64,000 nt of DNA from CAYNRE01 sp964399535 (GTDB taxonomy: Bacteria; Planctomycetota; Planctomycetia; Pirellulales; CAYNRE01): NCBI GenBank assembly GCA_964399535.1, contig CAYNRE010000005.1, positions 765,395 through 829,394 of the forward strand, read 5' to 3'. Below the pieces are notes generated by a model. It worked only from the letters and a program-made list of their open reading frames with translations. It was not told where the DNA came from and ran no database searches. Both the position numbers and the translations under genes were made by a program. This document shows positions 1-7,449 of the stretch, in pieces; positions within the stretch are counted from its first letter, which is position 1; every line of letters begins with the position of its first letter.

Positions 1-5
1 GCCCC

Positions 6-317
6 ATGCCTCGCCCGGCCTTCTTGACAGCGCTAGTCGGGTCGAACGCCGAGCGGCAATCGGCGTTTACAAGTCAGCCCGCACCTAGTCGGCCGCAACC
101 CAGCGTGGGCCCCAGCCCCTCGAAGGCCGACCGGCTGTTTTCACAGCTCGCTACCGAGCCGGTGCGATTCTCGGCCGGCCCCGGCCCCCTGACCTCGGCC
201 GTTGAAACCATCGCCGCGGGTGGCCGGCCGCGCCCCGATCAAGTGGAAGACCTCTCCCAGGGAGTGGTGGGCCGCAAATTCACCGCGGCCCTCGACCGAT
301 TCTACGGCCAGCTTTGA
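6..317 (+). CDS. Hypothetical protein, possibly 5'-truncated by window edge
   Basis: Open frame of 103 codons ending in TGA. The frame is also open in the five bases before the ATG, so the true start may lie outside the window. The product is rich in Pro, Ser and Ala in its first half (residues 15-45) and has a more ordinary, probably helical C-terminus with the ending DRFYGQL. I recognise no domain, signal peptide or membrane segment. In this GC-rich DNA, long frames occur by chance, and three overlapping frames cover the same bases, so coding status is uncertain. No neighbour suggests a role. Confidence 0.4.
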   Translation: MPRPAFLTALVGSNAERQSAFTSQPAPSRPQPSVGPSPSKADRLFSQLATEPVRFSAGPGPLTSAVETIAAGGRPRPDQVEDLSQGVVGRKFTAALDRFYGQL

Positions 318-740
318 ACCCGGGGACCGCCTTCGGGGCGAGCCCGGAAGGCTCCGCATCGCCGCTTGGCCGCTAGCTCTGCCGGCCTCCGGTCTTTGGC
401 GTCGACCGGTCATTTGGTCATTTGGCGCGCGGAGATGCGAATTGACGAACTGTCATGCCCGCGAGACGACTTGAACCTTTACCAGCTTGCGTAGAAAAGA
501 CCCTGAATCTTGCGCGAGCAGGCTGAGCGGCCTCCTTTCTTCGCGCCACCCTCGGGCCTGGCTGCCCGACCTTGTCTTCCGGCATCGCCACCCCCCCGTC
601 GAAACTCGTAGGGGCCCGCGGTTTGGCCCGTGAACCGGCCGGGCCGCGGTTCCCCCTGTAACAACTCTGCATCCGACCACGCTGGTCTAACCAACGGGAA
701 CAATACCGCCGCAATACACCCCCCGCCCAAGGGACCCGCC
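318..740. other. Intergenic region upstream of peptide-export transporter
   Basis: About 420 bases with no convincing gene. It must hold the promoter of the C39 ABC transporter gene, but I see no clear -35/-10 pair. The transporter frame stays open upstream to about 630, but that part is low-quality sequence without similarity to the C39 domain. Confidence 0.5.
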
Positions 741-3011
741 ATGTTCCAGCGATACGCCTGCGTCCGCCAGGTCGATGGCAGCGATTGTGGCGCGGCGGCC
801 CTGGCCACGGTGGCCCGGCACCATGGGCTCAAGCTCGGCCTGCAAACGCTCCGCGACCTGGCCGGCACCGACCGCGTGGGAACCACCCTGCTGGGCCTGG
901 CCCGGGCGGCCGAGAAAATGGGGTTCACGGCCCAGGCGGTCAAGGGCTCCTGCGAAGCGCTGGGCTCCGCCCCGCTGCCCGCCATTGCCCACGTCGTCAC
1001 TCCGGCCGGCCACGGACACTTCGTGGTTGTTTATCGCGTCGACCAGAGAACCGTTACCGTCGCAGATCCGGCCCGCGGAATCGAGCAACTTCCGGCCGAC
1101 CAATTCGCCGCCCAGTGGACGGGCTACCTGCTCTTACTGGCTCCCAGCGAAACCCGTTCGGTCGATTTGGCGGCCTATGGAGTCAAGAGCCCGGCCCAGC
1201 GGCTTTGGGGCCTGATGGCGGGGCATCGCGGGGTGTTGGTCGAAGCCCTGGCCTGCGCCGTACTGATGACCTTGCTGGGCATCTCGACTTCGTACTTCGT
1301 TCAGCACCTGGTCGATTCGGTGCTGGTCCGCGGCGACCGCCGGCTGCTCAACGCCCTGGGCGTGGGCATGGCGGCGGTGCTGGTGTTTCGCGCGGGTTTC
1401 GGCCTGGTGCGGCAATACCTGTTGGCCTATGTGGGCCGCAAAATCGACCTGGCGCTGATGGCCGCCTACGCCCGGCACACGCTGTCGCTGCCGATGAGTT
1501 TTTTCGAAACCCGCCGGGTGGGAGAGATTCTTTCCCGGGTGAACGACGCCGCCAAGATCCGCGAGGCGATCAACGGCGCGGCGCTTACGGCCGCCGTCGA
1601 CGGGGTGATGGTGCTGTTTACCTCGGCCGTGCTTTGGATGTACGACGCCCGGCTGGCCGCGGTGGCCTCGCTTTTCGGCCCGGTCTGGTTCGCCATCGTG
1701 CTGGCCCACCATCCGGCCACGCGCCGCCGCTCGCGCGAAACCATGGAAGCCGCGGCCGGGCTCTCGGCGCACCTGGTGGAAGACATCTCGGGCGTCGAGA
1801 CCATCAAGGCGTGCGGCGCTCAAGAGGCCCGGGCCGAAGCGGGCGAGCAGCGCTTGGCCACCCTGGTCGGTGGATTCTTTTCGCTGCAGAAACTGAACCT
1901 TAGCCTGTCGGCGCTGGGCACGCTGCTGACCGGCAGCGCGGCCCTGGCCATCCTGTGGTACGGCGGGCATCGGGTTGTTTCCGGAGCGCTTACCATCGGC
2001 GAGCTGATGTTCTTCTACACGCTCTTGGGGTACCTGCTCGATCCGCTCGAGCGGTTGGCCGCGCTGAGCATTCAGTTTCAAGATACGCTGGTCGCGGTCG
2101 ACCGGTTGTTTGAGGTGCTCGACCTGCCCGCCGAGCCCCGCGACGAGCCGAAAGCCGCCTTCGAGCGGGTGGGGCGGGGAATCGAGCTACGCGACGTGAG
2201 CTTTGCCTACGGCAGTCGCAGCCCGGTGCTGCGAAAGATCAATCTCCACATTCCGGGCGGATCGACCGTGGCCTTGGTCGGCGAAAGCGGTTGCGGCAAG
2301 TCGACCCTGCTCAAACTGCTGCTGCGATTCTACGACGCGACCGAGGGACAAATCCTGGTCGATGGCACCGACCTCCGCGATTTCAACCTAACGAGCCTGC
2401 GCGGGGGCATCGGCCTGGTTTCGCAAGAGCCGTTTATCGTCAACGCCACGCTCCGCGAAAACATTGCCTTGGGCCGCCCCGGGGCCAGCCTGAGCGAGAT
2501 CATCGCCGCTACCCGGGCCGCCGGCCTGGAAGATTTCGTCAACCGCTTGCCCGACCGGTACGAAACCCTGCTGGGAGAACGGGGAGCCAACCTTTCGGGC
2601 GGCGAGCGGCAGCGGCTGGCGATTGCCCGCGCCATTCTGCGCGACCCGAAGCTGCTTATTTTCGACGAAGCGACCAGCCACCTCGACACCGCCACCGAAG
2701 CGGCAATTCAGGAAAACCTCCGCGGCGTGTTCCACGACAAGACCGTGCTGCTCGTGGCCCACCGCCTTTCGACCATTCGCGAGGCCGACTGCATCTTCGT
2801 CATGCACGAAGGCCAAATCGCCGAGTCCGGCACCCACGAAAGCTTGCTAGCCTTGGGGGGGCGCTATGCCCGGCTGTGGCGGGCGCAGGCCGGTCACGCT
2901 CGGCCCAAACCGCCACGGACGGCGATGGCCCCGCCGACACTCGTAGCTTCCGAGGAACTCCCGCTGCCGCAGCAAACCCTCAGCGGGACCCTCCAGACGC
3001 AGCTCGCCTGA
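741..3011 (+). CDS. C39 peptidase-containing ABC exporter (leader-cleaving peptide transporter)
   Basis: A 756-residue inner-membrane exporter that cleaves double-glycine leaders and exports the mature peptide. The N-terminal C39 peptidase (about 1-140) has the catalytic set: Gln10, Cys16 in DCGAAAL, His93 in GHFVVVY and Asp109 in ADP. A six-helix ABC membrane domain follows (about 160-460), then an ATPase domain with Walker A GESGCGKST near 513, signature LSGGERQ near 617 and Walker B LLIFDEATSHLD near 640. I chose the ATG at 741 because the C39 fold begins right there (MFQRYACVRQ); the open frame upstream lacks similarity. Length and order match bacteriocin transporters of the PCAT/LagD type. 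The next gene is a HlyD-type adaptor, and two genes for double-glycine leader peptides lie just beyond it, which are the probable substrates. Confidence 0.93.
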   Translation: MFQRYACVRQVDGSDCGAAALATVARHHGLKLGLQTLRDLAGTDRVGTTLLGLARAAEKMGFTAQAVKGSCEALGSAPLPAIAHVVTPAGHGHFVVVYRVDQRTVTVADPARGIEQLPADQFAAQWTGYLLLLAPSETRSVDLAAYGVKSPAQRLWGLMAGHRGVLVEALACAVLMTLLGISTSYFVQHLVDSVLVRGDRRLLNALGVGMAAVLVFRAGFGLVRQYLLAYVGRKIDLALMAAYARHTLSLPMSFFETRRVGEILSRVNDAAKIREAINGAALTAAVDGVMVLFTSAVLWMYDARLAAVASLFGPVWFAIVLAHHPATRRRSRETMEAAAGLSAHLVEDISGVETIKACGAQEARAEAGEQRLATLVGGFFSLQKLNLSLSALGTLLTGSAALAILWYGGHRVVSGALTIGELMFFYTLLGYLLDPLERLAALSIQFQDTLVAVDRLFEVLDLPAEPRDEPKAAFERVGRGIELRDVSFAYGSRSPVLRKINLHIPGGSTVALVGESGCGKSTLLKLLLRFYDATEGQILVDGTDLRDFNLTSLRGGIGLVSQEPFIVNATLRENIALGRPGASLSEIIAATRAAGLEDFVNRLPDRYETLLGERGANLSGGERQRLAIARAILRDPKLLIFDEATSHLDTATEAAIQENLRGVFHDKTVLLVAHRLSTIREADCIFVMHEGQIAESGTHESLLALGGRYARLWRAQAGHARPKPPRTAMAPPTLVASEELPLPQQTLSGTLQTQLA

Positions 3012-3087
3012 CACCGCCTCGAGGGCACTGCCCGGCAGGCTTCCGACGAATTAACGCGACGAATCAACACCCACAGGACCCGCGACG

Positions 3088-4374
3088 ATGAACGACCAGC
3101 ACTTTCCCAACCTGGCCGAGTGCACCCAGTTTCGCCAAGCGTTGGCGGCGCGTCCGCCGCGGCTGGTGCATGGTGCGGCACTGCTCATGACCGCCCTCTT
3201 GGCAACGGCCCTGGCCTGGGCGGCTCTGACCCAGGCTCGCCTGGTCGTGCTCGCCCAAGGCCGGGTACGGTCGGCCGAGATCCCGCGGCGGGTGTTCGCC
3301 CCCAGCGGTTTCGACGCCGAAGCCCGGGTGGTCGAGTCTCCGTTCGACGAAGGGGACCCGGTTCGCCAGGGCGATGTGCTGGTGCGGCTCGACACGACCC
3401 AACTCGACAACCGAATTGCCAAACTGACCCTGACGATCGAGGCGGGCCGGCGCGAACTTGAGAAGCTATCGGCCCAGGCCCGATTGCTGGTGTCGCAACA
3501 GAGCGCCGCACGGCAAAAGGCCGAGTCGGAGCTGAAGCACGCGGTCGACAGCTTGGAGCTGGCCCGGGCCCGGCGCGAGTCGGAAATTCGCCGCGGACAG
3601 GCCGAACTGGCGGCCGCCGAATTTCGCTGGCAGTGCTGCCGCAAACTGTCCGACACCCGGGTCGCCACGCAGCACGAACTAGTCGACGCCGAAGCCAAAC
3701 TGGCCCAGGCGCGGGAGACGCTGGCGCAAGCCGAACTGCCGCTCGATGGGTCGGCGGTCGACGTGGCCCGCGACGCGCTGAACCTGATTAGCCACGATTT
3801 CGCGGTACGCACCGCCGAGCTCGAAGCCCACCTTGCCGCCAAACAGGGCGAGGTCGACGCCGCCGGCAAGGACCTGGCCAACTTGAACTGCCAGCGCCAG
3901 GCGGCCGTGCTCCGCTCGCCGATCGATGGCGTGGTCGTGGCCGGCCGGATTCGCGTCGGCGACGTGCTTGAACCGGGTAAGCCCGCCCTCGAGGTCGCCC
4001 GCGAAGAGTGCCGCACGTTCGAGGCCGTGGTTTCGGGCGAGGATGTGGGCCTGGTGCGGTTGGGAATGCCCGTCCGCATTCGGTTCGACGCCTACGATTA
4101 TCAGAAGTACGGCGTTCTTCAGGGACACGTCTCGTACATCGCGCCCGATTCGCAGGCCACGCCGCCGGCCGCCGGCGGCCAGGGAGAGGGCCGGCCCGTC
4201 CCGCGGCTCGCCTTCCTCGTTCGAGTCGAGCTTCACGCCGGCCAGGTGGGCCGGGGCGAAGTTGAAGGGCCGGTCAAGCTGGGCCTGGGGGGCACGGCCG
4301 AAATCATCACCGACAGCGAAAGCCTGCTCGCCATCTTTCTGAAGCGGCTTCGCCAAACCATCAGCCTGATTTGA
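3088..4374 (+). CDS. HlyD-family membrane-fusion protein
   Basis: A 428-residue periplasmic adaptor that would link the C39 ABC exporter to an outer-membrane exit. One N-terminal transmembrane segment (about 28-49) is followed by the first half of a lipoyl-like domain, a long Glu/Ala/Arg-rich coiled coil (about 110-260), the second lipoyl half (motif DGVVVAGRIRVGDVLEPG near 282) and a beta-barrel C-terminal part ending around ESLLAIFLKRLRQ. It lies 76 bases after the transporter gene on the same strand, so the two are probably one operon. No TolC-like partner is visible nearby. The family assignment is strong; the substrate is inferred from the neighbouring leader peptides. Confidence 0.88.
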   Translation: MNDQHFPNLAECTQFRQALAARPPRLVHGAALLMTALLATALAWAALTQARLVVLAQGRVRSAEIPRRVFAPSGFDAEARVVESPFDEGDPVRQGDVLVRLDTTQLDNRIAKLTLTIEAGRRELEKLSAQARLLVSQQSAARQKAESELKHAVDSLELARARRESEIRRGQAELAAAEFRWQCCRKLSDTRVATQHELVDAEAKLAQARETLAQAELPLDGSAVDVARDALNLISHDFAVRTAELEAHLAAKQGEVDAAGKDLANLNCQRQAAVLRSPIDGVVVAGRIRVGDVLEPGKPALEVAREECRTFEAVVSGEDVGLVRLGMPVRIRFDAYDYQKYGVLQGHVSYIAPDSQATPPAAGGQGEGRPVPRLAFLVRVELHAGQVGRGEVEGPVKLGLGGTAEIITDSESLLAIFLKRLRQTISLI

Positions 4375-4593
4375 GCTGAACCATCAGTCTGAGTTGAGCC
4401 AAACCATTGGCCAACCGCCACGGCCCTCGGCAACGCACTCGCGAGTTGCTTTTCGGGCTCCGCTTAGCGTCCATCGATTTTTGTGGCGCAGCGCCCGCTC
4501 ACCCCGGCGCAAAGAAAGAGCCGGCTCGGTCCCGTATTTCGGTACCGGCCGGCGCGATTACCCCGCCTGAGTGGCCTGACGACCGGGGCAGGA

Positions 4594-4818
4594 TCACCAA
4601 GGTATGCTGGCGCCCTCCACCCCCACGTCGCGAATCGGCTGAGGTTGGCTCCCGCCGATCACACTAAGCACCGACCGCACCACTCGGGTCGCCGCCTCGG
4701 CGACGGCCTTGGCGGCTTCGACCAGGCCAAGGCCCCCTTCGACCCGGGCCATCTCGTCTTCGTCGATCCGGCACAGTTGCGACAGGGGCTCGGCCACGCG
4801 TTGCAATTTCGGTTGCAC
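4594..4818 (-). CDS. Putative double-glycine leader peptide A (bacteriocin-like precursor)
   Basis: A 74-residue peptide from a GTG start at 4818, preceded by GGAG seven bases upstream. Residues 1-29 form a leader ending in DEDEMARVEGG. Counting back from the cut, Ile is at -12, Glu at -8, Met at -7, Val at -4 and Gly-Gly at -2/-1, the classic pattern read by C39 peptidases. The predicted 45-residue core (LGLVEAAKAVAEAATRVVRS...) is rich in Ala and Val, looks like an amphipathic helix up to an internal Gly-Gly at 55-56, then has a Pro/Gly-rich tail ending SIPW. The core has no Cys. It lies 219 bases past the HlyD gene, convergent with the exporter operon. Seen: leader pattern, ribosome site. 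Inferred: export and cleavage by the adjacent C39 transporter; activity unknown. Confidence 0.72.
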   Translation of the reverse strand: MQPKLQRVAEPLSQLCRIDEDEMARVEGGLGLVEAAKAVAEAATRVVRSVLSVIGGSQPQPIRDVGVEGASIPW

Positions 4819-5143
4819 CCTAATTCTCCAGGTTTTTGAGAAGATTCTCCTCGAAGGTGAATCGGGGGCGGCCCGACTACGAGGAGAAAAACCCATCGGC
4901 CGCCGTTTGAGCCTGAGTCGATCAACAACCCAAGGCCCAACGGTCTCGGCGTATTCTCCCGGCGTTTGTTACCGGTTGGCCTGCCGAGCGGAGGGGGGAC
5001 CAGCAGACAGCGTTCTGCGAATGCCGGCCGGGTGAGAAACCCCTGGTGTGCCGAGCGCTCCGCTCGGAGCGAAGAAAAAGGGATCAGGCATGCCTGATCC
5101 CTTTCCCGCCGCGTTGGGCTCGTGATTAGTTGCCGAGCGCGCC
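4819..5143. other. Spacer between the two peptide genes
   Basis: About 325 bases between peptide genes A and B. It contains the minus-strand terminator of gene B (5070-5104) and then presumably the promoter of gene A, although no clear promoter boxes stand out. Confidence 0.5.
5070..5104 (-). terminator. Rho-independent terminator of leader-peptide gene B
   Basis: A perfect palindrome of two 14-base arms (5077-5090 and 5091-5104, AAAGGGATCAGGCA and its complement) lies 40 bases after the stop codon of the 5144-5335 gene. On the minus strand it runs into a T-rich tract (complement of 5070-5079). It closes the peptide B transcript separately from peptide A and supports the view that peptide B is a real transcribed gene. 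Confidence 0.8.
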
Positions 5144-5335
5144 TCAGGTCTTGGGGCTGATCTTGTCGCTGAGAAAGTCCATGAGCTTCTTTTCCTGGGT
5201 TTCGGCAGCCGCCTGCAGGAATAAACCGTAATGCAGGCAGGCATACCAGCCGCCGGAAACGCTTTGCATTTCGCTGGTTGCGACCGAGCGAAACTGGCCC
5301 TCTGGGAGACCCATGACTGAGTTGCTTGCTGTCAT
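5144..5335 (-). CDS. Putative double-glycine leader peptide B (bacteriocin-like precursor)
   Basis: A 63-residue peptide. The ATG at 5335 has AAGGA eight bases upstream; an earlier ATG at 5377 lacks this. The leader is 29 residues, the same length as in peptide A, and ends in TSEMQSVSGG: Val at -12, Glu at -8, Met at -7, Val at -4, Gly-Gly at -2/-1. The predicted 34-residue core starts WYACLHYGLFLQ, has a single Cys (residue 33), an aromatic/hydrophobic start and a charged, probably helical end (EKKLMDFLSDKIS). One Cys rules out an intramolecular disulfide, so dimerisation or a modification is possible. A strong terminator follows and a tandem 9-base repeat lies upstream. Inferred role: secreted bacteriocin-like or signalling peptide, processed by the C39 exporter at 741-3011. 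Confidence 0.77.
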   Translation of the reverse strand: MTASNSVMGLPEGQFRSVATSEMQSVSGGWYACLHYGLFLQAAAETQEKKLMDFLSDKISPKT

Positions 5336-5429
5336 CGAACTGTTCCTTTTCCTGGGACTTCCCTCGTGAGAATTCAATGCCGCGCCGGAGGGAGTTCGGC
5401 AACCTAGACCAGCGCTCGATCGCGCCGGT

Positions 5430-5447
5430 TGTTACCGCTGTTACCGC
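5430..5447. promoter_or_regulatory. Tandem 9-base repeat upstream of peptide B
   Basis: Two immediate direct copies of TGTTACCGC (5430-5438, 5439-5447) lie about 95 bases upstream of the peptide B start, inside the intergenic space shared with the DJ-1 gene. Tandem sites of this kind can bind a regulator; this is inference only. Confidence 0.35.
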
Positions 5448-5510
5448 CGAACCGGCAGTGCCGATCCATCGACGGGGTGCCCGGACAATGCGGATTCCGC
5501 TCCCGGGCAA

Positions 5511-6098
5511 TCACTCCCCCAGCGGCGTACCCAGCAGCAACAGAAAATCGCGCATCCAGGCCGGGTGCGCCGGCCAGGCGGGGGCCGTGACCAGGTTGAA
5601 ATCGGTGTGCGACGAATCGAGCCCCTCGGTGGGGGCGATCCAGCGGCCGCCCGCGCTAGTTACCTCGGGCCGCAGCGCCGGATAGGCCGTACAACTGCGG
5701 GCCGCGAGCACGCCAGCCGCCGCCAGAATCTGGGGGCCGTGGCAAATCGCCGCCATTGGCTTACCCGCCCCGGCAAAATGGCGCACCAATTCGAGCACTC
5801 GCTCGTCGAGCCGCAAATACTCGGGCGCCCGGCCTCCGGGAATTACCAGGGCATCGTAATCGGCACCCTCAATCTCGGCGAAGTTGGCCGTAATGCGGAA
5901 GTTATGGCCGCGCTTTTCACTGTAGGTCTGCTCCCCTTCGAAATCGTGGATGGCCGTGGCCACGGTGTCGCCCGCAATCTTGCCCGGACAGACCACGTCG
6001 ACCCGATGGCCCGCGGTTTGCAAGATTTGCAGCGGCACCATGGCCTCGTAGTCCTCGACGAAATCGCCCACGAGCATCAGCACTCGCTTCGACGGCAT
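5511..6098 (-). CDS. DJ-1/PfpI family protein
   Basis: A 195-residue single-domain protein of the DJ-1/PfpI (class I glutamine amidotransferase-like) superfamily, whose members act as glyoxalase/deglycase-like or stress proteins. The N-terminal strand (KRVLMLVGDFVEDYEAMVP) carries the conserved Glu of the family, ALVIPGGRAPEYLR is the loop before the nucleophile elbow, and AICHGPQIL holds the nucleophilic Cys followed by His. The ATG at 6098 has AAAAGGA upstream; the frame continues further but the extra part is not protein-like. It is the next minus-strand gene upstream of peptide B with about 175 bases between them; no functional link is evident. The substrate cannot be told from sequence. 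Confidence 0.9.
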   Translation of the reverse strand: MPSKRVLMLVGDFVEDYEAMVPLQILQTAGHRVDVVCPGKIAGDTVATAIHDFEGEQTYSEKRGHNFRITANFAEIEGADYDALVIPGGRAPEYLRLDERVLELVRHFAGAGKPMAAICHGPQILAAAGVLAARSCTAYPALRPEVTSAGGRWIAPTEGLDSSHTDFNLVTAPAWPAHPAWMRDFLLLLGTPLGE

Positions 6099-6378
6099 GG
6101 CGGGGTTCCTTTTCGTAGCTGTGCTTGGCCGAGCCCGCGGGGCGCGAGCGCATCGCGACGGGGGAAGGCGGGGGTCTTCGCTGCGCAGACCGCACTCGGC
6201 AAGTTTTCGGCAATAAACTGGCGAATATAGGATGACCCTTCCGATAAGCAAACTAGTCCGCTGAAAGTGTCCGGGGAAATTGCAGGATTGGTTCCCGTTC
6301 GCGCTTGGGCCCCTGACGTCGAGGATCGATGTCGGCACGCCCCCCACGGGTCTGGGGAACGACCTCCCACGCAATCCT

Positions 6379-7308
6379 GTGAATTCAAACATTCCGCACT
6401 ACTTGCTCACGGCCACCGTGAACAAGCACGATCCTCGAGGCCAGTGGAGGTTCGCTCTCCAGGCCGCCGACGGCTCGGCCGATTTCTCGGCCGACGATGC
6501 CGAGCCCCAGTTCAGCGGCGAGCGCTTGGAACTGCTGGCCGTGGTCCGCGGGCTCGAGGCCCTCGAGCAGCCCTCGCGGGTCACCCTCGTCAATCCGCCA
6601 CGGTCGGTTCGACGTGGGCTGGAACACGGGCTGGCCCAGTGGCGCGAGGCGGGCTGGATGTGGGACGCCTTCGGTCGCCGAGTGCCGGTCAAGGATTGCG
6701 ACCTCTGGCAGCGGCTCGACCGGGCCCTGCGCATTCACCAGGTCGACCACCGGCAGTGGCGCCTCGATCGGCCCCTGGCCCCGGCGCGGGAGGCGACCGA
6801 TAACGGCGAATTCGGCGCCCCCCCAGCGGGCTTCGATTCGCCGCGCGCTAGCCGGCCGCATTTCGGACGGCGTCAAACGCCCCCGGCCGCGGTTGAAACG
6901 GCGCCCACCACGCTTGGCGCGCATGGCAGTGATTGGGCCGCCGACGAGCCTGGGAACGAGCCAAGTCGAGTAACAGCCGACGAAACCCCTGCGCATTGGG
7001 TTGCCGCCCCGTCCCAGCCTGCGCCCGGCAACGCACCCGAGTTCTCGAATTCACTCACCGACGCGCCGCTCGCGCCGCAGACCAGACAGCGATCGGCGAG
7101 CCCTCGGCGACTCTGGCCCATGCGCTGGCGACGCTGGCTGGTAGCCAGTGAGCGGTGGCTGGAGCGCCGCACCCTGGCGGCCGTCGGCCGACTGGCCGGA
7201 GAACTGGCCTGGAGCGGTTCGCGGCGCGGCCGCCTGCGGCGAAAGCCCACCACGCGGATCGCCGGTTATGGCTTTGCCCCCTGGGCGAAAGCGGCCCGAG
7301 CGAGTTAA
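6379..7308 (+). CDS. RNase H-fold protein with degenerate active site
   Basis: A 309-residue protein whose first 130 residues follow RNase HI. The block GERLELLAVVRGLEAL keeps the family Glu (51), and FGRRVPVKDCDLWQRLDRAL followed by HQV closely matches the RNase HI stretch after the fourth strand. Yet the first catalytic Asp is missing in the opening strand, the Asp after the second Glu block is Asn72 (VNPPRSV), and the C-terminal catalytic His/Asp loop is absent. It is therefore probably not an active ribonuclease. Residues about 130-309 form a Pro/Ala- and Arg-rich tail of unknown role. The start is uncertain: the frame opens at a TTG at 6280, but the fold begins just after the GTG at 6379 (no clear ribosome site at either). 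Confidence 0.7.
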   Translation: MNSNIPHYLLTATVNKHDPRGQWRFALQAADGSADFSADDAEPQFSGERLELLAVVRGLEALEQPSRVTLVNPPRSVRRGLEHGLAQWREAGWMWDAFGRRVPVKDCDLWQRLDRALRIHQVDHRQWRLDRPLAPAREATDNGEFGAPPAGFDSPRASRPHFGRRQTPPAAVETAPTTLGAHGSDWAADEPGNEPSRVTADETPAHWVAAPSQPAPGNAPEFSNSLTDAPLAPQTRQRSASPRRLWPMRWRRWLVASERWLERRTLAAVGRLAGELAWSGSRRGRLRRKPTTRIAGYGFAPWAKAARAS

Positions 7309-7449
7309 CTAACAAGCAGCCTGCCTCTCACTCTCCCCCCGAACGTACCACCACGACCCCCACAAAGCGAACCTGCCGATCCGGTGCTCGGAAGGCCGGC
7401 CGTCCTATCGGCCGGGCCACCTCAGGGGGCCGTGTTCGAGGAGTCTTTC

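Noticed and set aside
785..1903. 372-codon plus-strand frame inside the ABC exporter
   Set aside because: Out of frame with the exporter, Arg/Gly/Pro-rich product, no homology.
4659..5510. 283-codon minus-strand frame over the two leader-peptide genes
   Set aside because: No ribosome site or domain; product is Arg/Pro-rich; the two small genes in other frames have ribosome sites, leader motifs and a terminator.
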